Made by a program: the position numbers and the translations under genes | NCBI GenBank assembly: GCA_031426915.1 | Contig: JASJPB010000032.1 | Span: 62,001-126,000, forward strand | Direction: 5' to 3' | Length of the DNA: 64,000 bases | DNA from: Sulfurimicrobium sp031426915 | GTDB lineage: Bacteria > Pseudomonadota > Gammaproteobacteria > Burkholderiales > Sulfuricellaceae | Notes under the pieces: model-generated | Seen by the model: only the letters and a program-made list of their open reading frames with translations | What the model was told of the DNA's origin: nothing | Database searches by the model: none | In this document: piece by piece, positions 24,421 through 32,103 of the stretch | Position numbering within the stretch: the first letter of the stretch is position 1 | How the letters are laid out: every line of letters begins with the position of its first letter

Positions 24421-26646
24421 ATGTCCAGCTACGCTTCCCTTTTTACCGGCGCCCCCGCCCAGGCATCCAGCTCGCCGCAGCCGCGGCAACAATACCGGCT
24501 GCTGCTGGTGGATGACGAACCCAATGTGCTGAAGGCCCTGCAGCGGGTATTCCGGCAGGAGAACTACCTGGTCGCCACCGCGCCCACCGCGGGTGAAGCC
24601 TTGCAGCTGATGCGCCAGGGCGCATTCCAGCTGGTCATCAGCGATTACATGATGCCCGGCATCAATGGCGCGGATTTTCTCAAGCAGGTCAAGGCGCTCT
24701 ATCCCGACACCATCCGCATCATGCTCACCGGTCATGCCGATACCGGCGCCGTGATGGGGGCCGTCAACGAGGGCGCGGTTTACAAGTTCATCCTCAAGCC
24801 GTGGAACGACGACGATTTGCGTGTCACCGTGGCGCTGGCGCTGGAACAGCACGACCTGATCCTGAAGAACCACGCCCTGCAGCAGGACAACGCCAATAAA
24901 TCCAAGGAAATCAGCGCGCTATCCAAGCTTGCCGTGACCAACCGCAGCCAGCTGGCGATCATGCTCAACAAACGCGGCCTGCTCAACGACAACCAGGTGC
25001 AGGAGTTGCACCGCGCGCAGCAGAAGCACAAGGAGCCGGTGCTCAAGCTGCTGATGGACAAGGGCTGGGTGAATGAACGTCAGGTTCGCGACCTGCTGCG
25101 CGAGGAGCTGCTGTTCGAGGAAGTGGCGCTGGCGGAGTTCCGCATCGACCCGGCGGTGGCGGCGCTGATTCCGCACAGTTTCTGCGAGCGCCAGCTGGCG
25201 GTGCCCTTGAAACTCGACGGCCGACGCCTGATGCTGGCGCTGGCCGACCCGCTCGACGCCGGTCTGATCGACGATCTGCGCTTCACCTCGGGCCTGGAAA
25301 TCCAGGTGGTGATGGCCGACATCGCGGCGATCAAGGCCAAGATCGATGAGGTCTACGGCGCGGAGGCCAATTTCGAGGATCTGGAAACCCTGGTGTCCAG
25401 CGCGGATCCCTACGAAGGCATCGAGGTGGTGATCGAGGACGACGAGGAAACGCCCTCGCTGGAGGAGCTGCTGCGCGGCACCGAGGAACCGCCCGCGATT
25501 CGCCTGGTCAACGCCATCATCCTGGAGGCGATCCGCCTCGGCGCCTCGGACATCCACATCCAGCCGCGCACCAAGAGCGTGGTGGTGCGGCTCAGGATCG
25601 ACGGGGTGCTGGTGGACAAGATACAGATCCCGCACCAGATGCACCAGTCGCTGGTGTCGCGCCTCAAGGTGATGTCCGAACTGGACATTTCCGAGCGTCG
25701 CCGCCCCCAGGACGGGCGTCTGATGGTGAAAACGCCGCTGCGCGTGGTGGATCTGCGCCTTTCCACCCTGCCCACCATCAACGGCGAAAAAGTGGTGATG
25801 CGCATCCTCGACCGCAATTCCGCGGTACATAGCCTGGACGGCCTGGGTTTCGGGCCGCAGGCATTGCGCCAGATCCTCGACATGGTGGACAAGCCGCAGG
25901 GCATCATCCTCGCCACCGGGCCGACCGGCTCGGGCAAGACCACCACGCTGTATTCCCTGTTGCAGCACAATGCCACGCCGTCCAAGAACTACGTCACCAT
26001 CGAGGATCCGGTGGAGTATTACCTCGACATGGCGGGCCAGGTGTTGGTGAAGGAAAAGATCGGCCTTACTTTCCCGCTCATCCTGCGCTCTATCCTGCGC
26101 CAGGACCCGGACGTGATCCTGCTGGGTGAAATCCGCGATTTCGAGACGGCCGAGGTGGCGTTCCACGCCGCGCTCACCGGCCACCAGGTGTTCTCCACGC
26201 TGCACACCAATTCCGCCGTGGCGACCATTTCGCGTTTGCTCGACCTGGGCCTCAAGCCCTTCGTGATCGCCTCCGCGCTACAGGGCATCATTGCGCAACG
26301 TCTGGTGCGCAAGATTTGCGACCACTGCCGCGAACCCGTCGCACCCGACACCCGGCTCCTGTCCCGCCTGGGCGAGCCGTTCCGGCGTGCAGGGCTGCAT
26401 GTGTTCCGCGGCAAAGGTTGCCCGGAGTGCCACGATAGCGGCTACAAGGGGCGGCTCGGAATATACGAGGTGCTGACCCTGGACGAACAGTTGTGTCACC
26501 TCATCGGAACCGGCGCCAGCGTGCTGGAAGTGAACCAGGCGGCGCGCCAGAGCGGCCTGGTTTCCCTGGTCGAGGATGCGCGCGACAAGGTGGACCAGGG
26601 TTTGACCACCGCGGAAGAAATATTGCGGGTGCTGGGTCCGCAGTGA
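24421..26646 (+). CDS. Receiver domain fused to a GspE/PilB-type secretion/pilus ATPase
   Basis: This 741-residue protein has an N-terminal receiver (LLVDDEPNV, LVISDYMMPGING, FILKPWND), then a GspE N-terminal domain (about 170-310, QVRDLLREELLFEEVALAEF, LMLALADPLDAGLIDDLRF). The ATPase follows with Walker A GPTGSGKTTTLYS (about 500), DVILLGEIRD as Walker B, the His box GHQVFSTLHTNS and a zinc-binding pair CDHC / CPEC (about 633-670). It is a complete type II secretion or type IV pilus assembly-type motor under direct receiver control. No secretion or pilus genes are adjacent. Start 24421 avoids overlap with the preceding gene; ATG 24385 is possible. Confidence 0.92.
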   Translation: MSSYASLFTGAPAQASSSPQPRQQYRLLLVDDEPNVLKALQRVFRQENYLVATAPTAGEALQLMRQGAFQLVISDYMMPGINGADFLKQVKALYPDTIRIMLTGHADTGAVMGAVNEGAVYKFILKPWNDDDLRVTVALALEQHDLILKNHALQQDNANKSKEISALSKLAVTNRSQLAIMLNKRGLLNDNQVQELHRAQQKHKEPVLKLLMDKGWVNERQVRDLLREELLFEEVALAEFRIDPAVAALIPHSFCERQLAVPLKLDGRRLMLALADPLDAGLIDDLRFTSGLEIQVVMADIAAIKAKIDEVYGAEANFEDLETLVSSADPYEGIEVVIEDDEETPSLEELLRGTEEPPAIRLVNAIILEAIRLGASDIHIQPRTKSVVVRLRIDGVLVDKIQIPHQMHQSLVSRLKVMSELDISERRRPQDGRLMVKTPLRVVDLRLSTLPTINGEKVVMRILDRNSAVHSLDGLGFGPQALRQILDMVDKPQGIILATGPTGSGKTTTLYSLLQHNATPSKNYVTIEDPVEYYLDMAGQVLVKEKIGLTFPLILRSILRQDPDVILLGEIRDFETAEVAFHAALTGHQVFSTLHTNSAVATISRLLDLGLKPFVIASALQGIIAQRLVRKICDHCREPVAPDTRLLSRLGEPFRRAGLHVFRGKGCPECHDSGYKGRLGIYEVLTLDEQLCHLIGTGASVLEVNQAARQSGLVSLVEDARDKVDQGLTTAEEILRVLGPQ

Positions 26647-26665
26647 ATCGATGAAGGAGCGAGCA

Positions 26666-28180
26666 ATGGACATGACGGCAAGCGCTGAAAAATTCGAGAC
26701 ATTCGCCTGGAACGACAAGTTCAGGACCGGTATCGAGACGGTGGACAGCCAGCACCGCAAACTGGTCGACCTGATCAACCGCCTCGGCGCGATCTGCATG
26801 CATCAGGCCGGCACCGAGGAACTGGGCGGGATTTTGACCGAACTGGCCAATTACACCGTCTACCATTTCGATACCGAGGAACAACTGATGCGCGAGCGCC
26901 ACGTCAGCGCCGCACATCAGGAGGCTCACCTCAAGGCACACCAGCACTTCACCGCCCAGGTCGGCGTGGCGGCACAGATACTGCTGCGCGCCACCGACGT
27001 CACCCAGCAACTGGTGGTGCCGCTGCTGGAATATCTGACGCGCTGGCTGGTGCACCATATCCTCGGTCAGGACACGCGCATGGCACAGGAAATCATGGCG
27101 CTGGAAGCGGGCGCGAGTCCCGACGAGGCGGTGCGCAAGGCGAATGCATACATGACGCAGTCGGCCAATGTGCTGATGGAAGCGCTCAACGAGATGTACG
27201 GCAAGCTCGGCGACAAGACGCTGGAGGTGATGCAGAAGAACCAGGAGCTGGAAGCGGAACGCCATGCCCTGGAAGAGCGCGTCAATCAGCGCACACAGGA
27301 TTTCCAGCAGCTCAACGAACAGCTTCTCGCCTACAGCCTGGAACAGCAGGAGCTCAACGAGAAACTGGAAACCGCGCATACCCAGTTGCTGCAATCCGAG
27401 AAGATGGCTTCCATCGGCCAACTCGCCGCCGGCGTGGCGCACGAGATCAACAACCCGGTGGGTTTCGTCAATTCCAACCTGGGAACGCTGGAAAAATACA
27501 TGGCCGACCTGTTCAAGGTCATCGCCGCCTACGAGCAGGCCGAAGCCAGGGTCGGCGTGCAGCTTTGCACCGAGGTGGCCCAAGTCAGGAAAATGGTGGA
27601 CCTCCCCTACCTGATGGAAGACATCCCCACCCTGGTCAAGGAATCGCGCGACGGGCTGACGCGGGTCAGACAGATCATCCAGGATCTCAAGGACTTCTCC
27701 CACGTGGACGAATCCACCTGGCAGCATGCCAACCTCGAGAAGGGCATGGACAGTACCCTCAACGTTGTGAACAACGAGATCAAGTACAAGGCCGAGGTGG
27801 TCAAGGAATACGCAGGACTGCCCGAGGTGGAATGCATGCCGTCGCAGATCAACCAGGTGTTCATGAACCTGCTGGTCAACGCCGCCCATGCGATCGAGGA
27901 ACGGGGCGTGATCACCATCCGTAGCGGCGTCGAAGGAGTGGAAGTCTGGCTGGAAGTGGCGGATACCGGCAAGGGTATCGCGCCGGAGCACCTCAATCGT
28001 ATCTTCGACCCCTTTTTCACCACCAAACCGGTGGGCAAGGGCACCGGCCTCGGGCTGTCGCTTTCCTACGGCATTGTGCAGAAGCACGGCGGCCGCATCG
28101 AGGTGAGCAGCGAAGTCGGCAAGGGCACCGCGATGCGGGTGTGGCTGCCCTTGCGGCAGGAGGGGCAGGCTACGGCCTGA
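26666..28180 (+). CDS. Bacteriohemerythrin-histidine kinase fusion
   Basis: Residues 1-140 of this 504-residue protein form a hemerythrin domain with a complete di-iron ligand set: His30, His67 and Glu71 (YHFDTEEQLM), His84 and His88 (HQEAHLKAH), His131 and Asp136 (HHILGQD). A coiled coil (about 180-245) leads to a HEINNP kinase core with the phosphoacceptor near His259 and an intact HATPase (VADTGKGIAPEH, GTGLGLSLSYG). The sensor probably responds to O2 or redox state through the di-iron centre. ATG 26666 follows AAGGAG. It is the last gene of the 14-28 kb array. Confidence 0.92.
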   Translation: MDMTASAEKFETFAWNDKFRTGIETVDSQHRKLVDLINRLGAICMHQAGTEELGGILTELANYTVYHFDTEEQLMRERHVSAAHQEAHLKAHQHFTAQVGVAAQILLRATDVTQQLVVPLLEYLTRWLVHHILGQDTRMAQEIMALEAGASPDEAVRKANAYMTQSANVLMEALNEMYGKLGDKTLEVMQKNQELEAERHALEERVNQRTQDFQQLNEQLLAYSLEQQELNEKLETAHTQLLQSEKMASIGQLAAGVAHEINNPVGFVNSNLGTLEKYMADLFKVIAAYEQAEARVGVQLCTEVAQVRKMVDLPYLMEDIPTLVKESRDGLTRVRQIIQDLKDFSHVDESTWQHANLEKGMDSTLNVVNNEIKYKAEVVKEYAGLPEVECMPSQINQVFMNLLVNAAHAIEERGVITIRSGVEGVEVWLEVADTGKGIAPEHLNRIFDPFFTTKPVGKGTGLGLSLSYGIVQKHGGRIEVSSEVGKGTAMRVWLPLRQEGQATA

Positions 28181-28509
28181 AGTGATGCGGCCAGCCGGAG
28201 TAGCGGCCGTAGCGCATGCCGATGTGGACGTGCGGATCAGTACAATCTGATACCTCCGGGCTTCAATTCCGTCCCAACATGGACAATGTATATCCAGGCG
28301 CCATGAATCTGCCCGTGCGGTGGCTCGCGCCAGCGTCAAGACGGGTGACTACCAACAACCACGTAGGAACAGGAAAAAATTCCCCGACTTCAGGCTAATG
28401 GAAACCCCGATGGCGTGGAAGGTCTGATAAATGTAGGCTTGTATGCTGCAATGCTGCAATGCTGCAATGCTGAAATGTTCAAGCCTGTGCGTGCCGTTGT
28501 AATCCAAGT
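28181..28509. other. Non-coding interval with a short reading-frame relic and a tandem 8-mer
   Basis: No intact gene is seen in these 329 bases. On the minus strand, about 28170-28262 reads SPEVSDCTDPHVHIGMRYGR followed by YSGWPHHFRP and a stop; this looks protein-like but has an upstream stop and no start, so it may be the end of a decayed gene. A tandem 8-base repeat lies at 28443-28472. The promoter of the next gene is probably near its right end. Confidence 0.4.
28443..28472. repeat. Tandem 8-bp repeat (ATGCTGCA, about 3.7 units)
   Basis: ATGCTGCA is repeated head to tail three times and then broken by ATGCTGAA. It lies about 40-70 bases upstream of the REC-HD-GYP start codon. Copy number could change by slippage and alter promoter spacing; that consequence is inference. 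Confidence 0.8.
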
Positions 28510-29694
28510 ATGCGCGAACGTGTGGCGACTCAGGCTTTGCTTTTCAGGGAGATGGGTTTGCACGCTCTCGATACGAATAGTTCCACACAAGCCAGCGCTC
28601 CACGGGCTACCGTCCTCATTGTGGACGACGATCCGGGGAACTTGGGCGCCCTCGGCCGGCTGCTACATCCATACTACGATGTTCTGGCAGCCCCCTCCGG
28701 GGAGCGAGCGTTAGAGATAGCCGCTGGTGCGCGAAAGCCGGATCTGATCCTGCTCGATGTGATGATGCCCTGCATGGACGGCTATGCCGTGCTTGCTCGT
28801 CTGCGTGATAACCCTGCCACGCATGATATTCCGGTCATGTTCGTCACCGGGCTGGACTCCACCGAAGACGAAGAGCGTGGCCTCGAGCTCGGCGCGGTGG
28901 ATTACATCGCCAAGCCATACCGCCCGCCCATCGTTCTGGCGCGAGTGCATACCCAGCTTGAGCTCAAACGTGCGCGCGACTGGTTGCGCGACCAGAATGC
29001 CTATCTGGAAGCCGAGGTGACACGGCGCATGCAGGACATTCTGCTGGTTCAGGACATCACCATCAATGCGCTCGCAGAGCTCGCCGAAACGCGCGATCCC
29101 GAAACCGGCAACCACATCCGCCGCACCCAGGAATACGTGCGCATCCTGGCGCTGCGCTTGCAGGCACATCCCCGGTTTTCAGACTTCCTGACCGACAAGG
29201 TTGTCGAACTACTGGCCAAGTCCGCGCCTCTCCATGACATCGGCAAGGTTGGCATCCCCGACCATATCCTGCTCAAGCCCGATAAATTGACTGCCGAGGA
29301 ATGGGTCATCATGAAGACCCATAGCCTGTTGGGTGCCATGTCTATCGAACGGGCCGTGCGCAATGCAGACCGCCGCCTCGACTTTCTCGACATGGCGATG
29401 CAGATCGCCCATTTCCACCACGAAAAATGGGATGGCAGCGGCTACCCGGAGGGACTGAAATCGGATGACATCCCCATCCCCGCCCGACTGATGGCCCTGG
29501 CCGACGTGTTCGACGCACTAATCTCGCATCGCGTCTACAAGCCGCCGATGCTGGTGGAGCAGGCGCGGGAGGTCATCGTCAGCGAGCGCGGACGCCACTT
29601 CGACCCCGATCTTGTCGATGTTTTTCTCGCCGATTTCGACGAATTCGTACTCGTCGCCCGGCAATATGAGGAGGATGACGGTGCCTGCAACTGA
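28510..29694 (+). CDS. REC-HD-GYP response regulator (c-di-GMP phosphodiesterase)
   Basis: This 394-residue protein has an N-terminal receiver (VLIVDDDPGN, LILLDVMMPCMDG, VTGLDS, IAKPYRPP) and an HD-GYP domain with PLHDIGKVGIPD (His242-Asp243) and a full HHEKWDGSGYPEGL, so c-di-GMP hydrolysis is expected. The receiver is very similar to that of the REC-kinase at 42203-43498 (RLRDNPAT, YIAKPYRPPIVLARV), which lies at the other end of the chemosensory cluster; the pair may derive from duplication. The start is uncertain: ATG 28510 has no clear ribosome binding site, and ATG 28552 follows CAGGGAG but too closely. The end overlaps the next gene by 14 bases. Confidence 0.9.
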   Translation: MRERVATQALLFREMGLHALDTNSSTQASAPRATVLIVDDDPGNLGALGRLLHPYYDVLAAPSGERALEIAAGARKPDLILLDVMMPCMDGYAVLARLRDNPATHDIPVMFVTGLDSTEDEERGLELGAVDYIAKPYRPPIVLARVHTQLELKRARDWLRDQNAYLEAEVTRRMQDILLVQDITINALAELAETRDPETGNHIRRTQEYVRILALRLQAHPRFSDFLTDKVVELLAKSAPLHDIGKVGIPDHILLKPDKLTAEEWVIMKTHSLLGAMSIERAVRNADRRLDFLDMAMQIAHFHHEKWDGSGYPEGLKSDDIPIPARLMALADVFDALISHRVYKPPMLVEQAREVIVSERGRHFDPDLVDVFLADFDEFVLVARQYEEDDGACN

Positions 29695-30865
29695 CATGGT
29701 GGTGCGCGCCAACGGCGAGACCTATTTCTTCCGCGACCACGGCCAGTTCGACCTGTTGCGCCTGCGCCTTGTGCCGGAGCTGATCAAGCGCCGCCGCGAG
29801 GCCAAAACCCTGCGCCTGTGGAGTGCCGGTTGCGCCAGCGGCGAGGAGGCCTATTCCCTCGCCATGCTGGTGGACATGCTGCTGCCGGCGCGCGACGGCT
29901 GGGACATCCTCATCCTCGGCAGCGACATCGAGCAGACCGCGCTGGGAAAGGCGCGGCGCGCACACTATGGGCAATGGTCGTTCCGCATGGTGCCGCCCGC
30001 GTTGCAACAGCGCTATTTCCGCTGCAAGGGTGACGAATGGGCGCTGGACGAGCGCATCCGCCGCATGGTGACCTTTCGTGCCGTCGACCTGATCTGCGAG
30101 CCGTTCCCCGGCGGGGAATTGCGGGACATGGATCTGATCCTGTGCCGCAATGTGTTCATTTACTTCGGTGCCGGCGCCGTGACCGCCGTCGCGGACAAAC
30201 TGGCTGCCGCCCTGAACATGGGCGGCTACCTCATGACCGGCCACACCGAGCTGATCGGCCATCGCGTGCGGAATCTGCGCAGCAGACTGTTCGCCGAGGG
30301 CGTGGTGTATCAACGGGTTGAGCAAGCGCCTTATACCCCCCACCCTTTATGCCCTTCAGGGTGCAGCCCTTCCCCGAACCCTCCCCTCAATCCCCTCCCG
30401 CTTGCGGGAGGGGAGGCAATCGCCCCTTCCCCCGCTTGCAGGGGAAGGTTGGGATGGGGGTTGGCGGGGGAGGGTGGGGGCGCGCCGAACCTGGAAGGCC
30501 TGCTTGCGACGGCACGGGAATACGCCGACCGGGGCGAATACGATAGTGCCGAGCAGGCCGGACGCCAGGCGTTGGCGGTTGCCCCGCTCGCGGCCGGGGC
30601 GCATTTCCTGCTGGCGCAGCTGGCCCAACTCAGGGGGGATTTCGAGCGGGCCGGGGAACTGCTGGACAAGACCCTCTACCTCGATCCCCGTTGCGTGGCC
30701 GCCTACCTGGAACAGGCGGCGCTTTGCGAGCGCAACGATAAGTTGCCGCGGGCGCAGACCCTGCGCCGCGCGGCGCTGGACATCGTCCGCGCGCTGCCCG
30801 GCGACGCGGTGGTCGAGCCGTATGAAACGACCGCGGCAGAGATGGCGCAATGGCTCGCGCCATGA
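29681..30865 (+). CDS. CheR-type methyltransferase with TPR tail, lacking the CheR N-terminal domain (WspC-like)
   Basis: This 394-residue protein carries the CheR catalytic domain: ETYFFRDHGQFDLLR, the SAM-binding motif WSAGCASGEEAYSLAM, DLILCRNVFIYF and GGYLMTGHTELIG. It would methylate glutamates of the MCP. A low-complexity Pro/Gly-rich linker (about 218-268) is encoded by a palindromic repeat, then TPR-like helices (about 270-365). The start is GTG 29681, six bases after AGGAGG. ETYFFR falls at about residue 12, whereas full CheR proteins have about 70-90 residues before it, so the helical CheR_N domain is missing. It resembles WspC-type CheR-TPR proteins. Confidence 0.88.
   Translation: MPATDMVVRANGETYFFRDHGQFDLLRLRLVPELIKRRREAKTLRLWSAGCASGEEAYSLAMLVDMLLPARDGWDILILGSDIEQTALGKARRAHYGQWSFRMVPPALQQRYFRCKGDEWALDERIRRMVTFRAVDLICEPFPGGELRDMDLILCRNVFIYFGAGAVTAVADKLAAALNMGGYLMTGHTELIGHRVRNLRSRLFAEGVVYQRVEQAPYTPHPLCPSGCSPSPNPPLNPLPLAGGEAIAPSPACRGRLGWGLAGEGGGAPNLEGLLATAREYADRGEYDSAEQAGRQALAVAPLAAGAHFLLAQLAQLRGDFERAGELLDKTLYLDPRCVAAYLEQAALCERNDKLPRAQTLRRAALDIVRALPGDAVVEPYETTAAEMAQWLAP
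30336..30480. repeat. CCCCCACCC/GGGTGGGGG palindromic element, copy a (inside the cheR-like gene)
   Basis: The outer ends CCCCCACCCT (30337-30346) and AGGGTGGGGG (30471-30480) are inverted. Internal hairpins include CCCCTCCCGC/GCGGGAGGGG (30392-30413) and a CTTCCCC.../...GGGGAAG pair (about 30426-30448). The whole element is translated in frame as a Pro/Gly-rich linker between the methyltransferase and TPR parts. Confidence 0.85.
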
Positions 30866-30950
30866 GAAGTCGCGCCAGCTACGCCGGCAGCATGACATTG
30901 ACTTCTTTTCCGCCGGGTCTATGCTAAAAAATATATGCGAGGATGACGAG

Positions 30951-31958
30951 ATGGATTCGCGGCCCCTGCTGATTTTCGATCTTGATGGCGCACGCTTTGC
31001 CCTGGATGCGACACGGGTGTGCGAATCCGTCTGGCTGCCCGAGCTGACGCCGGCCGAGGAAGCGCCGCCCTGGGTCGTCGGCCTCTTCAGCCTGCGCGGC
31101 CGGATCGTGCCCGTCGTCGACCTCCATCTGCGCTTTCACCATCCGGCGCGGCGCTATAGTCCCAGCGATCAGGTCGTGGTGCTGGACGCCGACCATCAGC
31201 CGATGGGGTTAATCGTCAGTGAAGTGATAGAAGTAATCGAGCTTCCCTGTGATGCAATCCAGCCGCCGCCCCAGTTCGAACCCGCTGCCACCGGCCATGC
31301 CCACCTGGTGGCGGGCGAGGCGCGCGTGGGCGACGAACTCGTGACCCTGCTCGATGTTTCCCGACTAACTCACCTGCCCGAGGGGCCTGAATTTGCCGAA
31401 GTGATGGAACTGTCGGCATGTGCCGGCTATTTCTGTCCGCAAGCCACTCCGCAGGAGCACGCGCTGTTCCACGCACGGGCCGTGGCGCTGCGGGAAGCCG
31501 CCGCCGAGGAGGAAGGCGAGCGCCTCGGGCTGGCGGTGGTGGAACTGGGCGGCGAATGTTTCGGCGTCGAGCTTGCGTCCGTGCAGGAATTTTGCGACAT
31601 CGCCCAGTTGAGCCCGATTCCCTGCTGCCCGCCGCACATCCTGGGCGCCATGAACCTGCGCGGCAACCTGCTCACCCTGATCGACCCGCGCGCCGCGCTC
31701 AACCTGCCGCCTGCGGCCAGGGGCGGCAAGGCCGTGGTTGCTCGCCTCGGCGAGCAGGCGGTGGGGATCGCCGTGGATGAAGTGCATGACGTCGTCTACC
31801 TGCGGGGAGATGAATTGCAGGCGCCGCCGCCAGCGTTGCGAGAGCGTTGTGGGCTGGAAATCTCCGGCACCGCGCCGTATGCCGGCAGGACGATGACCGT
31901 ACTGGACCTGCCCGCGTTGCTGGCGCGGGAAGAATGGATCGTCAACGAAAGCGTGTAA
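30951..31958 (+). CDS. Tandem CheW-domain coupling protein
   Basis: This 335-residue protein contains two CheW domains: the first about 4-140 (LLIFDLDGARFALDA, VVGLFSLRGRIVPVVDLHLRF, VTLLDVSRL), the second about 190-330 (VVELGGECFGVELASVQEF, ILGAMNLRGNLLTLIDPRAAL, MTVLDLPALL). It should couple the MCP to CheA. In Wsp-type systems two separate CheW proteins (WspB, WspD) do this; here they look fused. ATG 30951 follows GAGGATGACGAG; an upstream ATG at 30921 is less likely. Confidence 0.9.
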   Translation: MDSRPLLIFDLDGARFALDATRVCESVWLPELTPAEEAPPWVVGLFSLRGRIVPVVDLHLRFHHPARRYSPSDQVVVLDADHQPMGLIVSEVIEVIELPCDAIQPPPQFEPAATGHAHLVAGEARVGDELVTLLDVSRLTHLPEGPEFAEVMELSACAGYFCPQATPQEHALFHARAVALREAAAEEEGERLGLAVVELGGECFGVELASVQEFCDIAQLSPIPCCPPHILGAMNLRGNLLTLIDPRAALNLPPAARGGKAVVARLGEQAVGIAVDEVHDVVYLRGDELQAPPPALRERCGLEISGTAPYAGRTMTVLDLPALLAREEWIVNESV

Positions 31959-31965
31959 AGGTCTT

Positions 31966-32055
31966 GCCCCCACCCCAATCCTCCCCCGCGCTACGCGCAA
32001 GGGAGGGAGTTTTCGGCCCCCTCCCCCGCTGGCGGGGGAGGGTTGGGGTGGGGGC
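31966..32055. repeat. CCCCCACCCC/GGGGTGGGGG palindromic element, copy b (intergenic)
   Basis: 22-base ends at 31966-31987 and 32034-32055 form an inverted repeat with one mismatch, around internal GCGCTACGCGCAAGGGAGGG sequence. The 90-base copy is nearly identical to copy e inside cheA. It sits between the CheW-like and MCP genes. Confidence 0.9.
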
Positions 32056-32103
32056 TGCTGCTGAGAATGGTACGGAATTTTGAACCGAATTAGGGAGAAA
32101 GCC

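Noticed and set aside
26501..28339. A 612-codon open frame antisense to the hemerythrin kinase
   Set aside because: It spans two genes with intact catalytic motifs on the plus strand; composition is shadow-like.
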